Assembly (NCBI RefSeq): GCF_030814475.1
Contig: NZ_JAUSVF010000002.1
Span: 806,001 to 870,000 of the forward strand
DNA: 64,000 nt
Origin: Pararhizobium capsulatum DSM 1112
GTDB lineage: Bacteria; Pseudomonadota; Alphaproteobacteria; Rhizobiales; Rhizobiaceae
Reading direction: 5' to 3'
Position numbers and translations under genes: made by a program. Positions 45,294-53,948 of the stretch are shown piece after piece (the stretch's first letter is position 1; every line of letters starts with the position of its first letter). The notes beneath the pieces were generated by a model. The model had not been told where the DNA came from. It was given only the letters and a program-made list of their open reading frames with translations, and made no database searches.

Positions 45294-45860
45294 GTGAAGG
45301 TATTGCGCAACAGCGATTATCGCCGCATGCCGTGGAAGAATGGCGGCGGAGAAACCACCGAGATCGCCGTGTACCCACCGGATGCCGATCTCGCCGGCTT
45401 CGGCTGGCGCATCAGTATGGCGACGGTGGCGAACGACGGGCCGTTTTCGGCTTTCCCCGGTATCGACCGCACCCTCTCGATCCTGAGCGGCGAAGGTGTG
45501 GAACTCGACATCGCGGGTCGTGCACCCACCATGCTCACGCAGTCTTCCGCACCCCTCGCCTTCCCCGCTGATGCGGCCACCTCTGCGCGATTGGTGTCGG
45601 GCACCATCACGGATCTGAACGTTATGACACGGCGCGGGCAATGGTCGCATAGGGTCGAACGCCACCAATTTGAAGGCGAACACCGGCTCGATGCTGAAGG
45701 CGGCGTCACGATGCTGCTTTCGCTGGGAAACCTGCGGATCGACAGTGCCGGTCACGCCGAAGAACTCGGCCGGCTCGATTGCGCCTTTATCGACAGGATC
45801 GTGTCGATCACGTCGGATATGCCGACTGAAGCTTACATCATCCGTATCGTCGAAGGTTGA
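45294..45860 (+). CDS. hutD: HutD family protein
   Basis: A 188-residue cupin-fold protein of the HutD/Ves family, seen by the N-terminal YRRMPWKNGGGETTEI motif, the GWRISMATVANDGPFSAFPGIDRTL block and a jelly-roll-like remainder. HutD proteins occur in hut operons and have been proposed to limit the rate of histidine breakdown by binding formylglutamate or urocanate; the mechanism is not settled. AGGAGG precedes ATG 45294. It ends the plus-strand hut run, and the next gene converges on it with a 6-nt gap. Confidence 0.9.
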   Translation: MKVLRNSDYRRMPWKNGGGETTEIAVYPPDADLAGFGWRISMATVANDGPFSAFPGIDRTLSILSGEGVELDIAGRAPTMLTQSSAPLAFPADAATSARLVSGTITDLNVMTRRGQWSHRVERHQFEGEHRLDAEGGVTMLLSLGNLRIDSAGHAEELGRLDCAFIDRIVSITSDMPTEAYIIRIVEG

Positions 45861-45866
45861 TAGCCA

Positions 45867-46796
45867 TCATTTGCGGGCAAGATGGCCGAGCACATGGCAG
45901 ATCAGCCGGCCGACGACGGTCGCCGTAATGTCGTTGACATCGTTCGCCGGCTGGAACTCGACGATCGAGAAGCCGGCGAGACGGCGTCCGGCCATTCCTG
46001 CTGCGATGAGATCGGTCACTTCCTCCAGCCATAGACCACCGGGCGACAGCGCGTTGATACCCGGGCAGATCGACGGATCGAGCGCGTCGACGTCGATATG
46101 GATCAGCAGCGCACCGTCACGCGGGATGGCATCGGCAATCCCAGCCACACCGCTTGCCCTGACCTGCCGCACCGTCACCAGCCGCGAGCCCCAGGCCCGC
46201 GCCGCCTCGACCTCTTCGCGCCGCGCACTCCCCACCGCACGGATACCGACCTGCGTCATCGAGCGCACGAACGGCAGTTCGGACGCGCGACGCATGGTGC
46301 TGGAATAGCCGAGCGGCTCGTCGCCGATCCGGTCGCGCCAGTCGATATGGGCGTCGATCTGCAGGATATGCAGCGCCTCGACATCGCCAAGGCCCGCCAT
46401 GAAGGGAATGGCCGCCGAATCGTCGCCACCGATCAGGATCGGCACGCCTCCTGCCGCCCGGATATCGCGCGTTACCGCCTCGATGGCCGAGCGGTTGCCC
46501 GCATTGTCGCCGAATGACGTCGCAACATTGCCGAGGTCGAGAACCTCGAAGCCACCATCATTGAGCAACGGCCCGTCGAAATCGAAATCCCAATGGTCAA
46601 TTTGGACGGAAGCCGCCGTGATCGCACGACGCACGGCATCGGGAGCCGCGACGTCAGATGGAATATCGACGGCATTAGGATAGGCCGTTCCATGCACCGC
46701 GCCGAAAAGGACGACCGATCCGGCGGTGGCCTTGGTACCCGACCCTATGCCGAGAAAAGTTTCCATTGCAGGTCGAAGCTTGTAAGCCATGCTCAT
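45867..46796 (-). CDS. Ureohydrolase (agmatinase/arginase family) with altered metal motif
   Basis: A 309-residue manganese-type ureohydrolase by fold. Recognised motifs: GGDDS at 123-127, DAHIDWRD at 148-155 and HIDVDALDPSICPG further on. The first motif normally reads GGDHS, where the histidine binds Mn-A; here codon 126 (46419-46421) is Asp. Other ligands are present. Such enzymes cleave guanidino compounds to urea and an amine; the substrate here is unknown. ATG 46796 overlaps the upstream flavoprotein stop by 4 nt. A longer open frame to 46934 lies inside that gene. It ends the minus-strand operon that begins with the amino-acid importer at 52749. Confidence 0.8.
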   Translation of the reverse strand: MSMAYKLRPAMETFLGIGSGTKATAGSVVLFGAVHGTAYPNAVDIPSDVAAPDAVRRAITAASVQIDHWDFDFDGPLLNDGGFEVLDLGNVATSFGDNAGNRSAIEAVTRDIRAAGGVPILIGGDDSAAIPFMAGLGDVEALHILQIDAHIDWRDRIGDEPLGYSSTMRRASELPFVRSMTQVGIRAVGSARREEVEAARAWGSRLVTVRQVRASGVAGIADAIPRDGALLIHIDVDALDPSICPGINALSPGGLWLEEVTDLIAAGMAGRRLAGFSIVEFQPANDVNDITATVVGRLICHVLGHLARK

Positions 46797-47950
46797 GCCG
46801 CCCGCGCTGCGAGAAACCGGTTCATCGCCGCGAAGGAAAAAGCGCCGATCGGCAGATGCGTGCCGCCTTCCAAAGCCAGATCCGCAAGGATTTCGCCGAC
46901 GACACTGGTGAACTTGAAGCCGTGGCCGGAGCATGGCGAGGCCACGACGACGCGGTTATCACCCGGCAACAGATCGAGCAGGAAATCCTCGCTCGGCAGC
47001 ATGGTATAGCGGCAGGTCGTGGAGCGCACGCGAAGGCCCGCCGCCGCGGGTAGCCGGCGCTTGATGAAGGTGTCTAACAGGTCGGTATCGCGGTCGTTGA
47101 CGTCAGGATTGGGTTGGTTCGGATCGATCGGCTCGCGGAAATGCGCATGACGGCCAACCTTGACGCCATCGACGCCGATCGCCGGAAAACCGAAGAACGA
47201 ACCATTGTCGCCCTCGTCGCGGATGAACACCGGCATGCGCTGCGGCGTGGTAACGAAACCATCTGTCGGCTTATACCATGAAACGACTTGCTTGATCGGC
47301 ACGGCATGTCCGCGCAGATCGGGCACCAGCTCACCGATCCACGAGCCGGTCGCGACGATGACCTTTGCGGCGCTGTAGCGTCCTGTATTCGAGGTGATGA
47401 TGACCCCGCCCGCGCCTGTTTCGATTTCCGTTACCTTTTCGCCGAAGTGCAGGGCAGCACCATCACTGGCTGCCAGTTTAAGATGCCCCATGACGGCCGC
47501 TTCCGGTCGCAGATAGCCACCCTGCGGATCAAGCAGGGCCACCTCGTCCGCATCCAGCGAAAATACCGGAAAACGGCGGCGCATCTCATCCGGCGAAAGG
47601 GTTTCCAGCGGCAGATTGTGGAGCGCACAGCTTTTCAGCGTGCCGCTGACGATCTTGCTGTCCGGCTTGCCGATCTGCAGGACGCCGGTGATCGTCAGGA
47701 TATCCTCGCGCAACCGCGCCTCCAGCGCCCGCCAGTTCTCGTAGGCCCGCTGGAGCAGCGGCACATAGGATGGGTCTTCGAAATATCCGAGGCGGATCAG
47801 TCGGCTGTCGCCGTGCGACGAGCTCAGGGCATGGGCCGGATAGTAGACATCGATGCCGATGACCTTGACGCCCCGGGCAGCCAGATGCGCCAGGGCGGCA
47901 CTGCCCATGGCACCGAGACCAACAACGGCGACGTCGAAATGGGCAGTCAT
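46793..47950 (-). CDS. solA: FAD-dependent N-methyl amino acid oxidase (N-methyl-L-tryptophan / sarcosine oxidase type)
   Basis: A 385-residue flavoprotein of the monomeric sarcosine oxidase / SolA family. It starts with the Rossmann motif VAVVGLGAMGSAALAHLA, has SSSHGDSRLIR near residue 45, the conserved TTCRYTMLPSEDF whose cysteine is the usual covalent FAD attachment point, and SGHGFKFTSVVGE at the C-terminal side. These enzymes demethylate N-methyl amino acids to the amino acid, formaldehyde and hydrogen peroxide, or oxidise cyclic imino acids. The actual substrate is unknown. It is located between the HAL-like and ureohydrolase genes. Confidence 0.85.
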   Translation of the reverse strand: MTAHFDVAVVGLGAMGSAALAHLAARGVKVIGIDVYYPAHALSSSHGDSRLIRLGYFEDPSYVPLLQRAYENWRALEARLREDILTITGVLQIGKPDSKIVSGTLKSCALHNLPLETLSPDEMRRRFPVFSLDADEVALLDPQGGYLRPEAAVMGHLKLAASDGAALHFGEKVTEIETGAGGVIITSNTGRYSAAKVIVATGSWIGELVPDLRGHAVPIKQVVSWYKPTDGFVTTPQRMPVFIRDEGDNGSFFGFPAIGVDGVKVGRHAHFREPIDPNQPNPDVNDRDTDLLDTFIKRRLPAAAGLRVRSTTCRYTMLPSEDFLLDLLPGDNRVVVASPCSGHGFKFTSVVGEILADLALEGGTHLPIGAFSFAAMNRFLAARAA

Positions 47951-47971
47951 GGGTGGTATCCTTTCGGGAGT

Positions 47972-49465
47972 TCACAGGCCGGGCGGCGGGGATGCACGCA
48001 GGAGATCGCGCGCCTTTTCAAGATCCCAGCCGAGCGGCCGGTCGTCTGCGTAGGTTGGCACAGTGGCGCGGATATGGCGGTAGAGCAGATCGGTGCCGAC
48101 AGCCCTGGATGCGACACCGACCTTGAAGTCCTGCGCCTGGGCGGCTGCGGCAAACTCAATACCGAGAATTTGCTCCGCATTGTCGATGACGGCCAGAAGC
48201 TTGTTGGCCGCCGCCGTCGGATGCGCCAGAAAATCCTCCTGCAGTGCTGAGGTGACGCCGCCGTCAAGGCTTGCTGGTGTACCAAGCCGCCGGTTTTCCG
48301 CAGCAAGCGCGGCTGCCGTGTATTGCGCGATCATAAAACCGGAACCCGCACCCGGGTCGGCCGCGAGAAACGACGGAAGATTACTTACCAGAGGGTTGAC
48401 GAGGCGATCGATGCGTCGCTCGCTCATCATCGAAATCTGCGCAATCGCTACGGCAAGGCTATCAAGCGCTTGCGCGAGCGCAGGGGCCACGGCATGGGCC
48501 TCGGAGGAGACGACCGGCGCTTCCGGTGTGCCGGAAACGGCCGGATTGTCGGTAACGGAGGCAAGCTCGCGATCGACGACCGCGCCGGCGAAACCCAGCA
48601 CGTCCCAGCCCGCGCCATGGGCGTGTGGAACCGAGCGAAGGCTCAGCGCATCCTGCGTGCGCGCACCTTTTGCGGCCGCGATCAGGCGGCTGCCAGCCAG
48701 ACGGTCGCGCAGGCTCCGGCCAACCTTTTGGATACCGTCCGACTTGCGCATCGCAAGGACCGCTTCGTCGAAGGCGGCGGCCTGGCAACCGAGCGCCTCG
48801 ATCGTCAGCGTGGCGATAGCATCCGCCCAATCGAGAAACCGCTTCGCCCGCGAAAGTGCCACGGAGCCGAGGCCCGTGGCGCAGGCCGTGCCGTTGACGA
48901 GGCTGAGGCCTTCCTTGGCCTGCAGAACCAACGGCTCGACGCCGATCGCGGTTAGCGCCTCTGCGCCCGTCACCGACTTTCCCTTCAGCCGAGCCGTGCC
49001 TTCGCCAATCAATACCAACGCGATATGGGCGTTATGGCTAAGATAGCCCGCCGATCCCTTGGAGGGGACATCGGGAATGCAGTCTTCGCGGAGAAACAGT
49101 TGCAACCGCGAGACGATCTCCAGCCGTACGCCCGAGTGACCGTGGGAGAAATTGCCGATTTGGGCCGCGATGATGGCACGGACTTCACGCACATCCAGAA
49201 TCCGACCAACACCGCAGGCATGGGACAGGATGATGTTGCGCGACAGCCGGCTTTGCGACGGACGATCGACGACCGTATCGGCCAGCGCCCCGACGCCGGT
49301 GTTGACTCCATAGGCGCGAACACCGCTCTCGACAATCGCCGAGACGATGCGGCTTGCCGTTTCGACACGCGCTACGGCAACATCGGAAAGGGAGAGGGCG
49401 GCACCCTCGGCAACGGCTGCCACGGCGCGCCAGTCGAGCGTCGTCTCAAGCTTGATGGAATGCAC
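47972..49465 (-). CDS. HAL-family (aromatic amino acid lyase-like) protein lacking the MIO-forming triad
   Basis: A 497-residue protein that aligns along its length with histidine ammonia-lyase: AYGVNTGVGAL near residue 51, ILSHACGVG, HGHSGVRLEIV, the AKEGLSLVNGT helix and VTDNPAVSG. At the cofactor site, where hutH in this window has [14 protein letters not shown], it reads GSAGYLSHNAH (137-147): Ala-Ser-Gly is missing and three residues are deleted. The C-terminal QEDHVSM of HutH is QEDFLAH here. It therefore cannot make MIO by the known route, and deamination is doubtful. I recall similar paralogues in other hut or amino-acid loci, so it may be a defined subfamily with a different activity. 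Part of the ABC-importer operon. Confidence 0.82.
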   Translation of the reverse strand: MHSIKLETTLDWRAVAAVAEGAALSLSDVAVARVETASRIVSAIVESGVRAYGVNTGVGALADTVVDRPSQSRLSRNIILSHACGVGRILDVREVRAIIAAQIGNFSHGHSGVRLEIVSRLQLFLREDCIPDVPSKGSAGYLSHNAHIALVLIGEGTARLKGKSVTGAEALTAIGVEPLVLQAKEGLSLVNGTACATGLGSVALSRAKRFLDWADAIATLTIEALGCQAAAFDEAVLAMRKSDGIQKVGRSLRDRLAGSRLIAAAKGARTQDALSLRSVPHAHGAGWDVLGFAGAVVDRELASVTDNPAVSGTPEAPVVSSEAHAVAPALAQALDSLAVAIAQISMMSERRIDRLVNPLVSNLPSFLAADPGAGSGFMIAQYTAAALAAENRRLGTPASLDGGVTSALQEDFLAHPTAAANKLLAVIDNAEQILGIEFAAAAQAQDFKVGVASRAVGTDLLYRHIRATVPTYADDRPLGWDLEKARDLLRASPPPGL

Positions 49466-49467
49466 GA

Positions 49468-50289
49468 TCAGCCTCCGAAATTGCCGATGAACTGACGGAA
49501 GCTGGGCGAACCGCCGGAGCCGAACAGCTCGTCGGGTGCGCCGTCGCTGTCGATTTCGCCGGATTTCATGAAGATCACCCGGTTGGAGACATTGCGGGCA
49601 AAGCTCATTTCGTGAGTGACGACCAGCATGGTCATGCCTTCTTCCGCCAGCGAGCGCATGACGCGCAGCACTTCACCGACCAGTTCCGGATCGAGCGCAG
49701 ACGTGGGTTCATCGAACAGCATGACCTTCGGCTTCATTGCCAGCGACCGGGCGATCGCCGCCCGCTGCTGCTGGCCGCCGGAAAGATGGGCGGGATAGGC
49801 ATGGCGCTTTTCGGCAATGCCGACCTTTTCGAGGAGCGCTTCTGCTTCCGCGATACTTTCCGCCCGCGGCCGCTTCAACACGTGCACTGGCCCCTCGATG
49901 ACGTTTTCGAGGATGGTCATGTGAGACCAGAGATTGAACGACTGGAACACCATGCCGAGCTCGGAGCGGATGCGATCGACCTGCTTACGATTGGCGGGAA
50001 CATTCTTGCCGCCGCGCTGCTGCATCTGGATCAGCTCGCCATCGACGGAGATCTCGCCGTGATCGGCGATCTCCAGTAGGTTGATGCAGCGCAGGAAGGT
50101 CGACTTGCCCGAGCCACTGGCGCCAAGCAGCGAGATGACGTCGCCATCGCGGGCCTCGAGCGAGATGCCGCGCAGCACTTCATGGGTGCCAAAGCTCTTG
50201 CGGATGTTGCGGACGGAAAGCCGAGTCGTGCCTGCCATGGTCGTTCCAGTCTGGTTGAGGGTCGTTTGATTGAGTGGCGCAATGATCAT
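49468..50289 (-). CDS. Polar amino acid ABC transporter ATP-binding protein
   Basis: A HisP/GlnQ-type ATPase with Walker [10 protein letters not shown], signature [15 protein letters not shown], Walker [13 protein letters not shown] and [14 protein letters not shown] 50289 overlaps the stop of the preceding permease by 4 nt and gives 273 residues; ATG 50238 (256 residues) fits the family length better but has a weaker ribosome-binding site. The overlap makes 50289 plausible. The gene ends 2 bp before the HAL-like start. Couples ATP hydrolysis to the importer formed by the two permeases upstream. Confidence 0.92.
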   Translation of the reverse strand: MIIAPLNQTTLNQTGTTMAGTTRLSVRNIRKSFGTHEVLRGISLEARDGDVISLLGASGSGKSTFLRCINLLEIADHGEISVDGELIQMQQRGGKNVPANRKQVDRIRSELGMVFQSFNLWSHMTILENVIEGPVHVLKRPRAESIAEAEALLEKVGIAEKRHAYPAHLSGGQQQRAAIARSLAMKPKVMLFDEPTSALDPELVGEVLRVMRSLAEEGMTMLVVTHEMSFARNVSNRVIFMKSGEIDSDGAPDELFGSGGSPSFRQFIGNFGG

Positions 50290-50996
50290 CGTTGCGGTAC
50301 CGGGAAAAGCGGTGCCGCGCGGCGGTGCGGGGTCAGCTTGTATTCAAGAAACGCCATGGCCTGCAGGATTATGAAATTGAGAATGAGGTAGATGGCCGCA
50401 GCGCAGAGGAAGACTTCCATCGTGCGGTAGGTCTGCGAGATCAGCCGTTGGGCAACGCCGGTTACTTCCCAGACCGTGACGAGGCTGGCAAGGGCGGTGG
50501 ATTTCACCATCATCACCACCTCGGTCGAATAGGCCGGCAGCGCATGGCGAAAAGCGATCGGGGCAAGGATGCGCCGGGTGAGCAGGAAGCCCGACATGCC
50601 AATCGAACGCGCCGCCTCGATCTCCTTTGCCGGAATGGCCCGCAGGCCAAAGCGGAAGATTTCCGCCGTATAGCCGGCGGTGCAAAGCGCCAGCGACAGG
50701 ACGGCACAGACGAACGGTTCGCGCAGCGCCGGCCACAGGAAGCTGTAGCGGATGAAGCCGAACTGGCCGAGGCCGTAGAAGATCAGGAACATCTGGATCA
50801 AAAGCGGCGAGCCGCGAAAGACGAAGATGTATCCCTTAGCAAAATTGCGGGCGATGGCATTGCCGCTCACTCGCATCCAGACGATAACGAGCGCAAGCAA
50901 TCCGCCGAAGACGATAGCCAGCGCAAACAGCGCCAGCGTCATCGGCAGCGCGGCCAACAGCGTTTTCATGGTCTCGAACATGAAGGCCATATCCAT
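50286..50996 (-). CDS. Polar amino acid ABC transporter permease (HisM-type)
   Basis: A 236-residue inner-membrane permease of the His/Glu/Gln/Arg family, with five hydrophobic helices, [19 protein letters not shown] and the coupling motif [30 protein letters not shown] near residue 140. It forms a heterodimer with the permease encoded upstream. A 30-bp gap separates the two. The substrate is likely a basic or polar amino acid, in keeping with the LAO/HisJ-type binding protein. Confidence 0.9.
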   Translation of the reverse strand: MDMAFMFETMKTLLAALPMTLALFALAIVFGGLLALVIVWMRVSGNAIARNFAKGYIFVFRGSPLLIQMFLIFYGLGQFGFIRYSFLWPALREPFVCAVLSLALCTAGYTAEIFRFGLRAIPAKEIEAARSIGMSGFLLTRRILAPIAFRHALPAYSTEVVMMVKSTALASLVTVWEVTGVAQRLISQTYRTMEVFLCAAAIYLILNFIILQAMAFLEYKLTPHRRAAPLFPVPQR

Positions 50997-51026
50997 GGCT
51001 ATTCTCCTTGATCGGGCTTGGGTTGA

Positions 51027-51749
51027 TCAGGCCTGGCCGAGACTGGTCGGCATGCTGCGGTTGGCGCGTTTTTCGGCGCTGGTGAAAAGCCGGTCGGAGA
51101 AACTTGTCAGGATCAGATAGAGGCAGCCGCCGACGATGAAGAAGACGAAATGCTGTCGTGTGGAGCCTGCCGCGACCTGGCTGGTGCGCATCAGGTCGGC
51201 AAGACCGGTGACCGATACCAGCGCCGAGTCCTTGAGGCTGAGCTGCCAGACATTGCCGATACCCGGGATCGCAAAGCGGAAGACCTGCGGGCCGATGATG
51301 CGGCGCAAGCGCAAGCCCCGGTTCATGCCGATCGCCTGTGCTGCTTCCAGCTCGCCCTTGGGAATGGCGAGAAACGCCCCGCGAAACACTTCCGCCTGAT
51401 AGGCCCCCGAGATGATGCCGACGGCAAGCGAACCGGCCACGAAGGAAGGAAGGCCGAGAAAGCCCTCGTACCCCATCGCCTTGCCGATGGCTGTCACCGC
51501 ACTCGATCCGCCGAAATAGACGAGATAGATGATCAGCAGTTCAGGAACACCCCGGAACACCGTGGTGTAGATCCCGCCGAGAGTTTTTAATGTCTTGCTT
51601 GCGGATAGCTTTGCACTTGCGACAAGAGCACCGATAATGGCGCCGATCAGAAGCGCCACCGCGGTAACGCACAGCGTCATCAATGCCGCCACGAGAAGCA
51701 GCCCGCCCCATCCGGTGGGACCAAATCCGATCAATTGAAATAGTGCCAT
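51027..51749 (-). CDS. Polar amino acid ABC transporter permease (HisQ-type)
   Basis: A 240-residue permease with five to six helices, the TVFRGVPELLIIYLVYFGG motif before the third helix and the coupling loop ELEAAQAIGMNRGLRLRRIIGPQVFRFAIPGIGN. Together with the next permease it forms the channel. It lies 160 bp downstream of the binding-protein gene, across a stem-loop, and its N-terminus (MALFQLIGFGPTGWGGLLLVAAL) is typical of HisQ/OccQ-like subunits of rhizobial opine and basic amino acid importers. Confidence 0.9.
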   Translation of the reverse strand: MALFQLIGFGPTGWGGLLLVAALMTLCVTAVALLIGAIIGALVASAKLSASKTLKTLGGIYTTVFRGVPELLIIYLVYFGGSSAVTAIGKAMGYEGFLGLPSFVAGSLAVGIISGAYQAEVFRGAFLAIPKGELEAAQAIGMNRGLRLRRIIGPQVFRFAIPGIGNVWQLSLKDSALVSVTGLADLMRTSQVAAGSTRQHFVFFIVGGCLYLILTSFSDRLFTSAEKRANRSMPTSLGQA

Positions 51750-51866
51750 GCCGCAGGCATCCCGTCGTTTCCGGGCCTCGTTTCAGGCAAGGCCGGCTTC
51801 CCGATGATCAGGTGAAGTGGAAGGCCGGACCAATTATCAAATTGGAGCGGCCTGTCGCAGCAAAGT

Positions 51867-51902
51867 GTGCCCGCCGCAAGCGAAATAGCAAGCGACGGGC
51901 AC
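51867..51902 (-). promoter_or_regulatory. Intercistronic stem-loop after the amino-acid binding-protein gene
   Basis: GTGCCCG and CGGGCAC are perfect arms. With one wobble position the stem extends inward to GTGCCCGxCGC. It starts 7 nt after the binding-protein stop codon, ahead of the permease genes. No U-run follows. Confidence 0.6.
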
Positions 51903-51909
51903 GTTACAA

Positions 51910-52749
51910 TCAGGGGGTTACGTCGGTCTTGAACCACTTCATCGACAGCGTCTTGATGGTGCCGTCGGCAAGGGCTGCCTCGATAGCCTTGTTGAACATA
52001 TCGCGCAGGTCGGTGTCTGCCTGGCGGATGCCGAGGCCTTCGCCGGACCCGAAGATCGTGCCGCCGATTTCAGGGCCGGTAAATCCGAGTGTGCCATTGG
52101 CTTTCTCGAACGCGGAGATCAGGTAGACGGCATCGTCGAACACGAGGTCGATACGGCCGCTTTCGAGATCGAGGTCGCGTTCCGCGCCGGTCTTGTATTC
52201 GCGCACCGTGGCGATATCGCCGAAGTTGTCATAGATGAACTTCGAATAAACGGTCGCTGCCTGGATGCCGATCGTCTTGCCGGCAAAGGCTTCCTTCATG
52301 GCATCGATTTCCTTGACGCCAGTCGCACCCGGATCGAGCTTGATGACCGTGCCGGTGCCGGCCGCATTGGCGAGCGGGCTATCCTTCAGCGTCGCGAAAG
52401 CAGCGTGGGTATGGGCGTAAGGAATGGTGAAGTCGATGATCTGCTTGCGTTCATCGGTGATCGACAGCGCGTCCATGATCACGTCGAACTTGCCGGCATT
52501 GAGCGCCGGAATCATGCCGTCCCAATCGGACGCGACGAGCGTGCACTCGACTTTCATGTGATCGCAGAGATATTTGGCAAGCTCAGGCTCGAAGCCGCCG
52601 AGCGTGCCGTCCGGATTGGTCAGGTTCCAGGGCGCATAGGCACCCTCGAGCGTGATCGTCACGGTCTTCCAGTCCTTGGCCTGCGCCAGGGGAGCAGACA
52701 AGGTTGCGAAAGCGACGGCACCCGCCATCAGGAATTTGGAAAGGGTCAT
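51910..52749 (-). CDS. Polar amino acid ABC transporter substrate-binding protein (LAO/HisJ type)
   Basis: A 279-residue periplasmic receptor with signal peptide MTLSKFLMAGAVAFATLSAP, cleavage near AQA-KD. The mature start VTITLEGAYAPWNLTNPDGTLGGFEPELA, the DWDGMIPALNAGKFDVIMDALSITDERKQ block and the C-terminal MFNKAIEAALADGTIKTLSMKWF are diagnostic for the lysine-arginine-ornithine/histidine-binding group. It is the promoter-proximal gene of the operon that continues with two permeases, the ATPase, the HAL-like protein, the flavoprotein and the ureohydrolase. The ligand may be a methylated or guanidino amino acid, judged only by the enzymes. Confidence 0.9.
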   Translation of the reverse strand: MTLSKFLMAGAVAFATLSAPLAQAKDWKTVTITLEGAYAPWNLTNPDGTLGGFEPELAKYLCDHMKVECTLVASDWDGMIPALNAGKFDVIMDALSITDERKQIIDFTIPYAHTHAAFATLKDSPLANAAGTGTVIKLDPGATGVKEIDAMKEAFAGKTIGIQAATVYSKFIYDNFGDIATVREYKTGAERDLDLESGRIDLVFDDAVYLISAFEKANGTLGFTGPEIGGTIFGSGEGLGIRQADTDLRDMFNKAIEAALADGTIKTLSMKWFKTDVTP

Positions 52750-52854
52750 GTTCTCGTCCTCTGAGGTTTATCTTCAACAACGTCCACCGATCTTGCGCCG
52801 GCTTTACAAAGGGCCTGATGGATGCGGATAAATGATCCTGAACATCCATGTTGT

Positions 52855-52868
52855 ATATGGTACCATAT
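52855..52868. promoter_or_regulatory. Palindromic operator candidate in front of the second GntR gene
   Basis: ATATGGTACCATAT is perfectly palindromic and lies in the 191-bp gap between the importer operon (start 52749, minus) and the GntR gene (start 52941, plus). The extended form TTGTATATGG (52851-52860) recurs at 53720-53729, just past the GntR stop. Confidence 0.6.
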
Positions 52869-52940
52869 GCATATTTTTATGCTATGCAAGAGGTCGGTCA
52901 CATTTGGATGCAAATTTATATTCGCCCAAGGAATGAGCAG

Positions 52941-53708
52941 ATGAAGCGCAACAACGAACCGAATACTCAACTGAAGTGGGACACCGCCGACAATGACGGC
53001 GCCCCCCTCTATGCCGGCGTCAAGCAGATGATCCTCGACCGCATACAGAGCGGCGAATGGCCCCCGAAACACAGGGTTCCCTCGGAGAACGAACTGGTGG
53101 CGGAACTTGGGGTCAGCAAGATGACCGCCAACCGGGCGCTCCGCGAGCTGGCGAGCGAAGGCGAACTTGTCCGCATCCAGGGCGTCGGTTCCTTTGTGGC
53201 CGAGCGGAAGGGCTATTCCGAACTGTTCGAAGTGCGCAACATTGCCGAGGAAATCAACGAGCGAGGCCATACGCATCAGGCCTCCGTGATCGTTCTGGCA
53301 AACGAGAAAGCCTCCCCGGATGTCGCCGACGCCCTTGGACTGCAGATCGGCGCAGACGTGTTTCATTCGCTGATCGTACACAGCGAAAACGGCGTTCCCG
53401 TCCAGATTGAGGATCGTTTTGTGAACCCCGAGGCTGCGCCCGGTTACCTCGATCAGGATTTCACCACGCTGACGCCCAACGCCTATCTAACGGCGGAGGC
53501 GCCTTTGAGCGGATCCGAACATATCGTCGAAGCTGCAATGCCGCAGCCTTGGGAATGCAAGCTGCTGGTAATCCTGCGCACTGAGCCGTGCCTGCTGATC
53601 CGCCGGCGCACATGGTCGTCAAAACGCGCCGTTTCCTTCGCGCGTCTCGTTTATCCTGGTAACCGCTATCGACTTGAATCGCGCAGCGGAGTGATGTCTG
53701 AGGACTGA
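52941..53708 (+). CDS. GntR-family regulator with UTRA domain (HutC-like), probable repressor of the importer operon
   Basis: A 255-residue regulator: winged helix at the N-terminus (PLYAGVKQMILDRIQSGEW, AELGVSKMTANRALRELASEGEL) and a UTRA ligand domain ending LLIRRRTWSSKRAVSFARLVYPGNR. It is about the same length as HutC at 37493-38239 and clearly a paralogue, so the effector may resemble urocanate. The frame is open from 52848, across the palindrome; ATG 52941 follows AAGGAATGAGCAG and is preferred. Transcribed divergently from the importer/HAL-like/flavoprotein/ureohydrolase operon. Confidence 0.86.
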   Translation: MKRNNEPNTQLKWDTADNDGAPLYAGVKQMILDRIQSGEWPPKHRVPSENELVAELGVSKMTANRALRELASEGELVRIQGVGSFVAERKGYSELFEVRNIAEEINERGHTHQASVIVLANEKASPDVADALGLQIGADVFHSLIVHSENGVPVQIEDRFVNPEAAPGYLDQDFTTLTPNAYLTAEAPLSGSEHIVEAAMPQPWECKLLVILRTEPCLLIRRRTWSSKRAVSFARLVYPGNRYRLESRSGVMSED

Positions 53709-53948
53709 ATAACGATTGGTTGTATATGGAACTAAACGATTAGTTTTCCGCAACCCTTCATCTTGCCATAGCGCCCATAGCGCGCAGCAAGACCACAAAC
53801 TAAGCTCGCCCGATTCCGAGATCAAGCTCCGAATCAACGCGAACATCGACGGCCGGGCTCTGGTGCAAAAACTCGTCGCGCGCCTAATTTGAGCGGCTCG
53901 ACGGCAATCGGGTTTCGGGTAATTAAATCCCTCCCAGCAACCCGCATG

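Noticed and set aside
43474..45378. A 634-codon open frame antisense to hutU
   Set aside because: GC-rich codon use keeps the opposite strand open; the plus-strand hutU protein is full length with all family motifs, while the antisense translation is a low-complexity mix of Asp, Arg and Ala with no recognisable fold.
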